Shown here piece by piece: positions 17,710 through 26,154 of a DNA stretch of 55,894 nucleotides (the stretch's first letter is position 1; each line of letters begins with the position of its first letter). Source of the DNA: Deltaproteobacteria bacterium (GTDB lineage Bacteria > Desulfobacterota > Binatia > UTPRO1); assembly GCA_016200545.1 (NCBI GenBank), contig JACQEO010000085.1, positions 1 to 55,894 on the forward strand, read 5' to 3'. Below the pieces are notes generated by a model. The model saw nothing but the letters and a program-made list of their open reading frames with translations. It did no database searches and was not told where the DNA came from. The position numbers and the translations under genes are program-made.

Positions 17710-17950
17710 GCTTCAGCGACTTCAGACGCTTCAGCTCGTCGTTGATGCGGTTCAAGCTGTCGAGGACGCGGGTCACTTCGGCGGCCGCCCAATCGAGTTC
17801 GTCGTGCGACACGCGCTCGAGCGCACTGCGTAGCTTGGCGTAGAGTCCCATGACGCCGCCGATGCCTTCGACGCCTACCTCGGACATCCGGCGCTGCACC
17901 TCGCCGGAGAATCGGAGCACCGCTTCTGCTTGCTCGAGCATTTGTTCCAT
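17687..17950 (-). CDS. Small helical (coiled-coil) protein of unknown function
   Basis: 87 residues. The ATG at 17950 has an excellent RBS (GAGGAGGA on the minus strand), which is why I trust this short gene. The C-terminal 35 residues (EVTRVLDSLNRINDELKRL) show heptad spacing. There is no signal peptide. It overlaps the convergent VanZ-like gene by 23 bp and is divergent from the parvulin gene. Confidence 0.6.
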   Translation of the reverse strand: MEQMLEQAEAVLRFSGEVQRRMSEVGVEGIGGVMGLYAKLRSALERVSHDELDWAAAEVTRVLDSLNRINDELKRLKSLKLSLETGH

Positions 17951-18084
17951 GTCGGAGATCCTCCTCGCAGGAAATTCGGATGAGCTGGTGGAAGAAACGC
18001 GATGGTACTCGCGCGCCTTCTCCCAGTCAACGCGGCCTGCGGTGAATTTGACTTCATCACAGGGAGTTCCTACAGTCCGCGCTC

Positions 18085-19044
18085 ATGTCGAGATGGACGG
18101 TGCTCCTCGCCGTGGCGGTCGTCCTTGCCGGTTGCGCTCGCGACCAGGCGGAGCATAAAGAGACGTCATCGTCATCCGCCTCGGCGCCCGCGGGCGGAGG
18201 ACTGGTGATCGCCACCTACAGCCACAAGCGCTTCACGACCGCGGATTTCGCGCGCGAGGTCGAGCGGCTACCGCCTCGCTCACGCAGCCAGCTGACGACA
18301 CCCGACCGCAAGCGGCAGTTCATCGATAACTACGTCATGAACGATCTCCTCGCCGACGAGGGCGCCGCGCACGGCTACGACAAAGATCCCGAGGTCATGC
18401 GCCAAGTCGAAGAGCTCCGGCGCCGTCTCGTCACCCAGCGGGTGATGAAAGACTTCCAGGAGCCTCCCGAGCTCACCGAGGCCGAGGTGAAGGCCTACTA
18501 CGATCAAAACCGCCGCCTCTTCTCCGGCGCACAGATCCGCGCCAGCCACATCCTGGTGAAGGACGAGGCCCTCGCGAAGCGCCTGCGCGAGGAGTTGCGT
18601 CGAGAGCCGTCGAAGTTCGACGAGTTCGCGAAAGCCAACTCGACCGACACCGCGACCGCCGCGCGCGGCGGCGATCTCGGCTTCTTCGCCCAGGGGCGGA
18701 TGGTCGCGCCCTTCGAGCAGGCCGCGTTCGCGCTCGACAAGCCCGGCGACATGAGCGAGGTCGTGAAGACGCCGTTCGGCTATCACATCATCAAGCTCAC
18801 CGAGCGCAAGGAAGGCGGCGACCGGCCGTTCGACGAGGTGAAAGAGCGCATCCGGGTGAACCTCATCAATCAACGACGCCAAGCGCAGGTGCAGCAGCGG
18901 CTCGACGATCTGCGCGCCAAGGCGAAGATCACGATCGACGACGCGGTGTTGGCGGCGGCGGAAATCCCCGGCGCGGCGCCGACGACCGCACCGTCCCCGG
19001 CGGTTCATGAGCGCGAGGCACCGGCTACGGAGTCGATGCCCTGA
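18085..19044 (+). CDS. Parvulin-type peptidyl-prolyl isomerase lipoprotein (PrsA/SurA-like)
   Basis: 319 residues. A signal sequence with lipobox VLAGC places it on the periplasmic face of a membrane. An N-terminal SurA-type helical region (residues 50-140) is followed by a parvulin domain (about 150-250): RASHILVKDEALAKRL, AARGGDLGFFAQGRMV, FGYHIIKL. It should help fold exported proteins by isomerising X-Pro bonds. The nearby Cys-rich proteins with proline-rich linkers are possible clients. It is divergent from the small gene at 17950. Confidence 0.9.
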   Translation: MSRWTVLLAVAVVLAGCARDQAEHKETSSSSASAPAGGGLVIATYSHKRFTTADFAREVERLPPRSRSQLTTPDRKRQFIDNYVMNDLLADEGAAHGYDKDPEVMRQVEELRRRLVTQRVMKDFQEPPELTEAEVKAYYDQNRRLFSGAQIRASHILVKDEALAKRLREELRREPSKFDEFAKANSTDTATAARGGDLGFFAQGRMVAPFEQAAFALDKPGDMSEVVKTPFGYHIIKLTERKEGGDRPFDEVKERIRVNLINQRRQAQVQQRLDDLRAKAKITIDDAVLAAAEIPGAAPTTAPSPAVHEREAPATESMP

Positions 19045-19101
19045 TCCGCGGACGGGCGGCGGGAGAGCGGCGCGTCGAGTCTGACGCCGATGCCCTCGCG
19101 G

Positions 19102-19734
19102 TCACGACCGTTCGCGTCGGCGCCCACCGCCGACGGCGATGAAGAGCGCCGTCACGGAAAGCGCGAGCGACACGAGCGCGATCCACAACGCCGGAGACGA
19201 GCCTCCGTCAGGCGACGGCGGGATCACGCGCTCGGCGCCGTGGACGTCCGCGTGGCCGGCGCTTCCACCCTGGGCGGCGACGGCTCCGCCGCCGCCGGCC
19301 GCAACCAACACGGTCGTCGACGCCTGGTGATCGGGAGGAGCCCCCTCGCCCCAGCGATCGCTGGTGCCGTCCTCGTACCATTGCGTCGCGCTCCACGTGA
19401 GCACATGTGCGGCCGGCGGGTTCTGCGCGAGGAAGTCGAAACTCATCATGGCGTCCGGCGGGATGCGCCCCCCCGACCAGCGCACGGTCGCCGCACCGAT
19501 CGGAAACGGCTCGTTCGAGGCGTCCCACCCCGGCTTCGCCTCGAGAGCCGCAATGTCGACCCCCATGGGAACATGCAGCTCCACGCGCACCGTTGCCGAG
19601 CTCCCTTCCGTCGGCACCATGAGCGTATACCGTTCCACCCCTCCCGCCGCACTCTTCGCCGGCAACACCATCACGTGCGCCGACGCCCGCGCGCCCAGCA
19701 CGAGCACCAACCCCAAAGCGACCACGACGCGCAT
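19102..19734 (-). CDS. YcnI-like (DUF1775) exported protein with C-terminal anchor
   Basis: About 210 residues. A signal peptide ends at SAHVMVLPAKSAAGG, so the mature protein begins with His, the copper ligand of YcnI-type domains. The domain continues with RYTLMVPTE, VRVELHVPMGVD and PGW. A Gly/Ala/Pro-rich linker and one C-terminal helix (ALWIALVSLALSVTALFIAV) with basic residues anchor it. YcnI proteins bind copper and usually sit next to CopC/CopD or SCO genes; none is visible here. An ATG at 19758 is an alternative start. Confidence 0.75.
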   Translation of the reverse strand: MRVVVALGLVLVLGARASAHVMVLPAKSAAGGVERYTLMVPTEGSSATVRVELHVPMGVDIAALEAKPGWDASNEPFPIGAATVRWSGGRIPPDAMMSFDFLAQNPPAAHVLTWSATQWYEDGTSDRWGEGAPPDHQASTTVLVAAGGGGAVAAQGGSAGHADVHGAERVIPPSPDGGSSPALWIALVSLALSVTALFIAVGGGRRRERS

Positions 19735-19834
19735 TGCACCCGTCGCATGCCACGCCATCCCCGACCCACACAAGGGCCGCACTCGCGCGGGAAGTCATTT
19801 CGCACCCCGACGCCGATCGGCTAGCATTCGCTCG

Positions 19835-21214
19835 ATGGACGCACGCGCCGCAGCGACGGCGATCGTACAACGACTCCGCGACGCCGGCTTCGAGGCGCTC
19901 TTCGCGGGCGGTTGCGTGCGCGACCAGCTGCGCGACCGCGCACCGAAGGACTACGACGTCGCGACGAGCGCGCCGGCAGAGCGCGTGCTGGCGCTCTTCC
20001 CAGGCAGCCTGCCGATCGGTGTGCAGTTCGGCGTCGTCCTCGTACCGACGAGCGGGCACCGCATCGAGGTCGCGACGTTCCGGCGCGACGGCATCTATCT
20101 CGACTCGCGCCACCCGGTGACGGTGCACTTCGGCAGCGCCGAGGAGGATGCGCACCGCCGCGACTTCACGATCAACGGCATGTTCTTCGATCCCCTCGCC
20201 AACCGTCTCATTGATTACGTCGGCGGCGCCGCGGATCTCGAACGCGGCATCGTGCGCGCGATCGGCGACCCGAGAGCGCGCTTCGCCGAGGACAAGCTGC
20301 GCATGCTGCGCGCCGTCCGCCTGGCGGCGCGCCTCGCCTTCACGATCGAGAGCGCCACCTGGGACGCCGTCCGCGACGACGCCGCGGCCATCGAGCGCAT
20401 CGCGTTCGAGCGCATCGGGGAGGAGATCCGGATGATCCTCTGCGAGGGCGCGGCGAGGCGCGGCTTCGAGCTGCTCCACGCCTCCGGTCTGCTCGCGGTC
20501 CTCCTGCCCGAGGTCGCCGCGATGGAGGGCGTGGTGCAGTCGCTCACCCATCACCCGGAGGGCGACGTGCTGCGCCATACGCTACTCGTCATCGATCAAT
20601 TGCGCGAGCCGAGTGAGGCGCTCGCCTTCGGCGCGCTCCTTCACGACGTCGGCAAGCCCGTATGCGCCGGACATCGCGCCGCTCCCGAGGGCGACCGCAT
20701 CACCTTCTACGGCCACCCGGAGCGCGGCGCCGAGATGGCGATCGCGATCTGCCAGCGCATGAAGCGCAGCCGCGCCGTCTGGGAGCGCGTCGCGTACTTG
20801 GTCCGCAACCACCTCCGCCTGGTGAACGCGCCGCACATGCGCCCCGCCACGCTCAAGCGCTTCCTGCGCGAGGAGGGCATCGAGGATCTCCTCGAGCTCG
20901 CGCGCATGGACGCGCACGCCGCGAGCGGCGACCTGCAATACTACGAGTTCTGTCGCGCGCGGCTCGCGGCGCTCTCCCACGAGGAGATGCGACCGGCGCC
21001 GCTCCTGACCGGCGACGACCTGATCGCCCTCGGCCATCGTCCCGGTCCGCGCCTCGGCGCGATGTTGCACGCCCTCGAAGAGGCGCAGCTCGAGGGTACG
21101 CTGGCGACACGCGCCGACGCGCTCGCCTGGGCGGCCGAGACGTATCCGCCGGACGGTACGCCCGCACCGCGGGACCCGGCGCGAGCGCCGGCCGGTGGCC
21201 GGCGCAACGAATAG
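19835..21214 (+). CDS. tRNA nucleotidyltransferase / poly(A) polymerase with HD domain
   Basis: 459 residues from the ATG at 19835. The head has the class II nucleotidyltransferase motif FAGGCVRDQLRDRAPKDYDV with its DxD metal ligands (near 36-38), then VEVATFRRDG-like and RRDFTINGMFFDP motifs and RMLRAVRLAARL. A C-terminal HD domain (FGALLHDVGKP, then GHPERGAEMA) adds phosphohydrolase ligands. It adds or repairs the tRNA 3' CCA; an A-adding or poly(A) role is possible because this family splits in some lineages. Longer in-frame starts upstream overlap the YcnI gene and are rejected. Confidence 0.9.
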   Translation: MDARAAATAIVQRLRDAGFEALFAGGCVRDQLRDRAPKDYDVATSAPAERVLALFPGSLPIGVQFGVVLVPTSGHRIEVATFRRDGIYLDSRHPVTVHFGSAEEDAHRRDFTINGMFFDPLANRLIDYVGGAADLERGIVRAIGDPRARFAEDKLRMLRAVRLAARLAFTIESATWDAVRDDAAAIERIAFERIGEEIRMILCEGAARRGFELLHASGLLAVLLPEVAAMEGVVQSLTHHPEGDVLRHTLLVIDQLREPSEALAFGALLHDVGKPVCAGHRAAPEGDRITFYGHPERGAEMAIAICQRMKRSRAVWERVAYLVRNHLRLVNAPHMRPATLKRFLREEGIEDLLELARMDAHAASGDLQYYEFCRARLAALSHEEMRPAPLLTGDDLIALGHRPGPRLGAMLHALEEAQLEGTLATRADALAWAAETYPPDGTPAPRDPARAPAGGRRNE

Positions 21215-21233
21215 ACGCGTCCGTCGCGGCTCC

Positions 21234-22019
21234 CTAGCGTAGCGCCTCCGCGGGTACGTTGGCGCGCATCACCGTCGCCGCGATGCGCGCAACCAGCGCC
21301 CGAGGCCCCAGGCGGACCGACCAGGCGCGGAGCTTGTTCGCCGAGCCGACGACGACCGACGGCTTGCGACCGAGCGCCGCGAAGGCGACGCGCACGACCT
21401 CCTCGGGCTTGGCGCCCGCATGCGGCGACTCGCCGGCGACCGCTTGAAATTCGGTATCGACCGGCCCGGGAGAGACCGCCAGGACGTCGACGCCGCTGCC
21501 GCGATTCTCCGCCCACAGCGCCTCGGCGAGCATCAGGTCGAACGCCTTGGTCGCACCGTAGGCGGCACCGTAGGCGATCGGCTGGTATCCCGCCGCCGAG
21601 GCCAGGACGATCATGGCGCCGCGGCCGCGCGCCCGCATCGCCGGCAGGAGGAGCCGGCTGAGCGCCGTCACCGTCGTGCAGTTGAGGCGTACCATCTCGA
21701 GCAGCCGCTCGTAGGACGCCTGCTCGAACCGTCCGGCCATGCCGAAGCCGGCGTTGTTCACGAGGATGCCGACCTCGAGGTCGGCGACCGCGTCTGCGAG
21801 TCGCAATGGTGCGCCCTCGAGGCCGAGGTCGAGCGCGATGACGCGGGTCTCGACTCGCGGTGCCAGCTCGGATGCGAGCGCGCGCAGGCGATCCTCGCGC
21901 CGCGCGGTGAGCACCACGTTCACGCCGGACGCCGCGAGGGCACGCGTGAACGCGGTGCCGATGCCCGACGACGCGCCGGTCACGAGCGCCCAGGATCCAT
22001 ACGACGGCAATGATCGCAT
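21234..22019 (-). CDS. Short-chain dehydrogenase/reductase
   Basis: 261 residues with RBS AGGAGGA on the minus strand before the ATG at 22019. It has the classical SDR motifs TGASSGIG (residues 14-21), NNAGFG (about 89), the catalytic Ser of VLASAAGY and YGATK (Tyr about 152). The C-terminal extension has basic residues and two short hydrophobic stretches. The substrate is unknown. It is convergent with the tRNA nucleotidyltransferase gene, 19 bp away. Confidence 0.85.
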   Translation of the reverse strand: MRSLPSYGSWALVTGASSGIGTAFTRALAASGVNVVLTARREDRLRALASELAPRVETRVIALDLGLEGAPLRLADAVADLEVGILVNNAGFGMAGRFEQASYERLLEMVRLNCTTVTALSRLLLPAMRARGRGAMIVLASAAGYQPIAYGAAYGATKAFDLMLAEALWAENRGSGVDVLAVSPGPVDTEFQAVAGESPHAGAKPEEVVRVAFAALGRKPSVVVGSANKLRAWSVRLGPRALVARIAATVMRANVPAEALR

Positions 22020-22151
22020 CCGCGGTCCTCCTCGCGCCTCCTATAGACCGATTCCTCGCCAAAGACATCGCCACGTCCCTGCTTGGTACTGGCTGATCCG
22101 GCCAGCACCCCCTGCTTGCCAGGCGCGGCGGCGGTGGGGCATGGTGCCGCG

Positions 22152-22973
22152 ATGTCCGGCGCCGCTTCCGCTGCAGCGCTCACCCCACTCGCGATCTACC
22201 GTCGCGACGTCGCCGCCTCGCTCACCCGCATCTGGGAGAACGTCCTCGACTGGGAGCATCTTCCCTGGCTCCACCGCGGCGCGTTCCTCGGCGTCCGTCT
22301 TCTCGAGGCCGAGCGCGACGGCTGGCGCGCCGAAGTGCGTCTGCCGCCGGAGAGCGCCGCACGCACGGCGGAGATCGCCGTGCGGCTCGACCGTCCGGCG
22401 CTCCGCTATCACACGACGACGCTCAGCGGTTTCGGCGCCGGCACCGATATCGTGACCGAGCTCGCGCCCGTCGATGCCGCGACGACCACGATCACCGTGA
22501 CGTTCTACGTCCCCGGCGTCGACCCGACGCAGCGCGACGCCATGGCGTCAAGATACACGCGGCTCTATCGCCGCCTGTGGGACGAGGACGAGGCGATGAT
22601 GGTGCGTCGGCAGACGCTCCTCGACGCCGTCGGACGTCACCATGGGACCGTCGCCGTACCACGCGCACTTCCACTCGGCAGCGAGGAAGACGTGCGCGCC
22701 CGCCTGCCCTTCGTCGTCGCCTACGGCGACCGGGAAGTGCGCCTCGTCGAGCTCGCGGGCGAGATCGTCGCGCATACGACCGTGTGTCCGCACCGCGGCG
22801 GCCCACTCGCCGCGACCGCCGTCGAGGCCGGCCGCGTCACCTGCCCCTGGCACGGCTACCGCTTCGACATCGTCACCGGCACGAACGCCGACGGCCGCGC
22901 GTGCCGCCTCGATCCCGCCCCGAAAGTCGCGATCGATCCGAACACACGCGAAGTCATCCTGCTAGCCGGATGA
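22152..22973 (+). CDS. Rieske [2Fe-2S] protein with SRPBCC-like N-terminal domain
   Basis: 273 residues from the ATG at 22152. Residues about 15-165 resemble the START/SRPBCC fold (WENVLDWEHLPWLHRGAF). Residues about 180-270 are a Rieske domain with CPHRGG (C212, H214) and CPWHGYRFD (C231, H234). In ring-hydroxylating oxygenases the Rieske domain comes first; here the order is reversed and no mononuclear-iron motif is obvious. The protein may be a ferredoxin-like electron carrier or a divergent Rieske enzyme that binds a hydrophobic ligand. No partner reductase is next to it. Confidence 0.75.
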   Translation: MSGAASAAALTPLAIYRRDVAASLTRIWENVLDWEHLPWLHRGAFLGVRLLEAERDGWRAEVRLPPESAARTAEIAVRLDRPALRYHTTTLSGFGAGTDIVTELAPVDAATTTITVTFYVPGVDPTQRDAMASRYTRLYRRLWDEDEAMMVRRQTLLDAVGRHHGTVAVPRALPLGSEEDVRARLPFVVAYGDREVRLVELAGEIVAHTTVCPHRGGPLAATAVEAGRVTCPWHGYRFDIVTGTNADGRACRLDPAPKVAIDPNTREVILLAG

Positions 22974-22980
22974 GACCGTA

Positions 22981-23046
22981 GGTGGGAGCGGCCCGGATTC
23001 ACTCCGGGCCGCGAGCCCGTCGCGAGGCGAAGCCGAGCGGGGGCGA
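22981..23046 (+). repeat. REP-like palindromic element (copy 1)
   Basis: GGGAGCGGCCCGGATTCACT starts a hairpin: CGGCCCGGA (22989-22997) pairs with TCCGGGCCG around the loop TTCAC. A second GC-rich arm follows and the element ends in GGGGGCGA. The same core GGATTCACTCC and the same GGGGGCGA end occur at 48520-48600. The layout matches REP elements mobilised by RAYT transposases. Confidence 0.55.
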
Positions 23047-23056
23047 AATCAATAAC

Positions 23057-24109
23057 TCAATACCTGTCAATCACCGTGACGCCGACCGTCGCGTAGCGAT
23101 CCATCGTTTCGAGAACGCCGCTCACTTCCTCGAGAGAGATGCGGTGATGCACGAGCTTCCCGGGTGCGAGCCTTCCTTGCTCGACCATGCGCAGCATGTG
23201 TCCGAAGCGCGGCGCCGGCATTCCCACCGTGCAGATGAAGCTCAGCTCCTTCAGTACCATGAGGTCGATCGGAATCGGGATCTCGCCCTTCTCCGCGGCG
23301 CTGGTGAGACCGATCTGGAGATGGCGGCCGCGCTTGCGCAGCGACATGATCGAGTTGCGGCACGTCGCGGCGACGCCGAGGGCGTCGACGGAGACGTGGG
23401 CGCCGCCGCTGGTGAGCCCCTGGATCGCCCCCGCGGGCTCGTCCTTGGCGGCGTTGATCGTCGCGACGGCCCCCAGCTCCTTCGCGAACGCGAGCTTGTC
23501 GTCGGCGACGTCGACCGCGATGACGTTGGCGCCGAGGGCGGTCGCGATCTGCACCGCCGAGAGCCCGACGCCCCCGCAGCCGTGGACGGCCACCCATTCG
23601 CCCGGTTGCACTTGCGCCTGATCGACGAGGGCGTGGAACGACGTCATGAAGCGACAGCCCATGCTCGCCGCGTCGACAAAGCCGATGGAGTCCGGCAGCT
23701 CGACGAGGTTGACGTCGGCGTACGGCACGCCGACGTAGCGGCCATAGCCGCCCCAGTAGACGACGCCGGGGGTGAGAAACGAGTCGCAGACGTTGTGATG
23801 GCCGGTCCGGCACCACTCGCAGGTGCCTTCGCCGGCGCTGAAGGGCACGATCACGCGGTCGCCCTTCTTCCAGCGCCTCACCTCGGGACCGACCTCCTCG
23901 ATGACGCCGCAGAACTCGTGGCCGAGCACGTGCGGGGTCGGAAGCGCGACGCCGACCCATGTCCAGTCGCCCGTCCACAGATGCCAGTCGGTGCGGCAGA
24001 TCCCGTTCGCCTCGACGCGTAAGCGGACGCCGTTCGGTGGCGTCTCCGGGTCCGGCATCTCGCGAACGACCAGAGGCTTACGGACGGCTTCCATCACGGC
24101 GGCTCTCAT
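23057..24109 (-). CDS. Zinc-dependent medium-chain alcohol dehydrogenase
   Basis: 350 residues. The ATG at 24109 has RBS AAGGAGGA. Catalytic zinc ligands are visible in GICRTDWH and GHEFCG, and the third probably in MGCRFMTS. The nucleotide-binding motif is HGCGGVGLSAV with Asp after the second strand (AVDVADDK), which favours NAD. The structural zinc loop GEGTCEWCRTGHHNVC has three cysteines instead of the usual four. It lies 83 bp downstream of the acyl-CoA dehydrogenase gene on the same strand, possibly one operon. The substrate is unknown. Confidence 0.88.
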   Translation of the reverse strand: MRAAVMEAVRKPLVVREMPDPETPPNGVRLRVEANGICRTDWHLWTGDWTWVGVALPTPHVLGHEFCGVIEEVGPEVRRWKKGDRVIVPFSAGEGTCEWCRTGHHNVCDSFLTPGVVYWGGYGRYVGVPYADVNLVELPDSIGFVDAASMGCRFMTSFHALVDQAQVQPGEWVAVHGCGGVGLSAVQIATALGANVIAVDVADDKLAFAKELGAVATINAAKDEPAGAIQGLTSGGAHVSVDALGVAATCRNSIMSLRKRGRHLQIGLTSAAEKGEIPIPIDLMVLKELSFICTVGMPAPRFGHMLRMVEQGRLAPGKLVHHRISLEEVSGVLETMDRYATVGVTVIDRY

Positions 24110-24192
24110 GGGGATCCTCCTTGCAGGGGTTCCCGCCCGCATACACCGGACGCGTCCGTGGGTAAACCTGGCCGTCGGGCGGCCCGGTGACG

Positions 24193-25332
24193 TCAGCGCG
24201 GAAGAAAATCCTTCCCGAAGAGGCTGCGCGCGATGATGAGTTTCTGGATCTGCGGGGCGCCGTCGCCGATCTGCCAGCCGATCACGTCGCGCAGGCGCTG
24301 CTCGATCGGGAGGCGCTTGGTGTAGCCGCGATGACCGTGGAGCAGCAAGCATTGGTGGATCACCTCCGCCGCGACCTTCGTCGCCCACCACTTCACCATC
24401 GCGCCCTCGACGGCGCACGGGATGCCGCGCGCACGCATCCACAGGACGCGGTAGCACTGCCAGCGCGCCAGCTCGAGGACCGTCGCCGCCTCGGCGATCG
24501 GGAACGCGACGCCCTGGTAGGACGCGAGCGGCGCGCCGAACTGCACCCGCTCCTTCACATGAGCGATCGTCTCATCGAGCGTCTGCAGCGCGGCGCCGAC
24601 GCACTTGAGACCGATGATCGCGCGGTTGACGTCGAAAAATCTCCGGATCATCGGAAAGCCCTCGCCGTGCGTGCCCACCATGGCGTCGGCGGGCACCTCG
24701 ACGTTCGCCAGGCGGAGGATGCCGCGCGGCACGGCGCGGCATCCCATGTCGTCGTAGGCCTCGGTACTGAGGCCGGGCGTGTCGCGGGGCACGAGAAACG
24801 CGGAGAGGCCGCGCCAGTCGCTGGATGCGGGATCGGTGCGCGCGAAGACGTAAAACACGTCGGCGTTGAGGAAGCTCACCGACGTCTTCTCGCCGTTCAA
24901 GACGTAGACGTCGCCGCGCCGCTCGGCACGGGTCTGGATCGCGCCCATGTCGGAGCCGGCGCCGGCCTCGGTGAGGCAGAGGCCGAGCACCAGGTCGCCG
25001 GCCAGGAGCCCCGGCACCCAGCGCGCGCGCAGCTCCGGCGAGGCAGCGTCGAGGAACTCACGGTTCAGCGCCGGGCCGAGGCTCGGCAGCACGCAGCTGA
25101 AGTCGCCGCGCGCCACCTCTTCCGCGGTGATGCCGGAGACGACGAGCGTGCGCTCGGCCTCGCGTCCGCGCCAGAAGTCGTCGGCGAAGGCGATCACGCA
25201 GCGGATCTGCGCCGCGGGATAGGTCCCGCTCGCGTCGCCCTCGCGGTAGCGTGGCAGGAGCTCGCGCAAGGCGAGCGCGCGCAGACCGGCGCGGAACTCC
25301 TCCTCGGCGGGTGTGAAGCTGAAGTCGAGCAC
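24193..25332 (-). CDS. Acyl-CoA dehydrogenase
   Basis: 379 residues. I take the GTG at 25332 as the start (LDFSFTPAEEEFR, the usual first helix). Family signatures: CLTEAGAGSDMGAIQTRA for FAD contact, FPMIRRFFDVNRAIIG, RVQFGAPLASYQGVAFPIAE, and LHGHRGYTKRLPIEQRLRDV near the end. The position of the catalytic base is not certain. It starts 5 bp after the stop of the ferritin-like gene, so the two are cotranscribed. It would oxidise an acyl-CoA and pass electrons to ETF. Confidence 0.9.
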   Translation of the reverse strand: MLDFSFTPAEEEFRAGLRALALRELLPRYREGDASGTYPAAQIRCVIAFADDFWRGREAERTLVVSGITAEEVARGDFSCVLPSLGPALNREFLDAASPELRARWVPGLLAGDLVLGLCLTEAGAGSDMGAIQTRAERRGDVYVLNGEKTSVSFLNADVFYVFARTDPASSDWRGLSAFLVPRDTPGLSTEAYDDMGCRAVPRGILRLANVEVPADAMVGTHGEGFPMIRRFFDVNRAIIGLKCVGAALQTLDETIAHVKERVQFGAPLASYQGVAFPIAEAATVLELARWQCYRVLWMRARGIPCAVEGAMVKWWATKVAAEVIHQCLLLHGHRGYTKRLPIEQRLRDVIGWQIGDGAPQIQKLIIARSLFGKDFLPR

Positions 25333-25337
25333 CGCGG

Positions 25338-26105
25338 CTACGCGCCAGCACCGGCAAGGTGCGCCCGCAGGCGCTCGGGCTCGCCGTAGATCGCCGTCGT
25401 GCGCACGATCTCGCGCACCGCCAGCTCCGCGACCCACGTGTAATCCTCGACCGTCAGCAGTGCGAGGCGCGCGAGCGTCGCGACCGTCCCCGGCGAGAGC
25501 GCGCGGCGATCGGCGGCAACGAGCGCATCGTGCTGCGCGATGATGCCGAGGTGGGTTTCCTCCTGGCGGAGGATCACGGTGAGGACGAAGGCGACGCGCT
25601 CGGTGAGCGCCCGCGGCAGACGCGAGCGCCCGAGAGCGTCGATCACCGCGCCGTAGAGGAGGCCGACCATGATCTCATAGCCGAAGCTCGTCGTGAGGAA
25701 GAGGTTGAGGCGCGAGTAGCGGTCGCGCGCGCGCAGCCGCGTACGATTCGCCTCGCAGATCGCATAGTAGTAGTCGGTTCCGATCAGACGGTCGGCGTAC
25801 CGATACCGGTCGCCGTCGAAGTGCTCGGGAAAGAGCTCGCGGACGACGAGGCGGGTGCCCTCCATGTGGCCGTGCTCCTCGAGCTCCTGGCGGCGGAGGT
25901 CGTGCATGAGGGTGGCGATCTCCTCCTCACCGATCGCGGCGACACCTGCCTCGCCGAGGCCTTCGCCGAGACTCACGCCCATGAGAAAGATCGAGAGCAG
26001 GACTGGCTCGTCGACGAGACGCGCCACCGCCTGCGAGAAGGTCGGGACCTCGGTGAGCGGACGCAGCCGCTCGCGGACGGCATCCTCGTCGAGTGCAAGC
26101 GCCAT
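25338..26105 (-). CDS. Ferritin-like (diiron-type) helical protein of unknown function
   Basis: 255 residues with RBS GAGGAGCG before the ATG at 26105. It is all-helical and has two E-x-x-H motifs, LEEHGHMEG (about residue 77) and RQEETHLGI (about 185). With other conserved acidic residues these resemble the paired metal ligands of ferritin-like diiron oxidases such as AurF-type N-oxygenases or rubrerythrin relatives. I cannot assign a family. The tight operon with an acyl-CoA dehydrogenase hints at oxidation or desaturation of an acyl group. Confidence 0.6.
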   Translation of the reverse strand: MALALDEDAVRERLRPLTEVPTFSQAVARLVDEPVLLSIFLMGVSLGEGLGEAGVAAIGEEEIATLMHDLRRQELEEHGHMEGTRLVVRELFPEHFDGDRYRYADRLIGTDYYYAICEANRTRLRARDRYSRLNLFLTTSFGYEIMVGLLYGAVIDALGRSRLPRALTERVAFVLTVILRQEETHLGIIAQHDALVAADRRALSPGTVATLARLALLTVEDYTWVAELAVREIVRTTAIYGEPERLRAHLAGAGA

Positions 26106-26154
26106 GGTCGCTCCTCGTCGTCGTTCGGCCGGCCTTGCTCAGCTCCGAGGTGTC

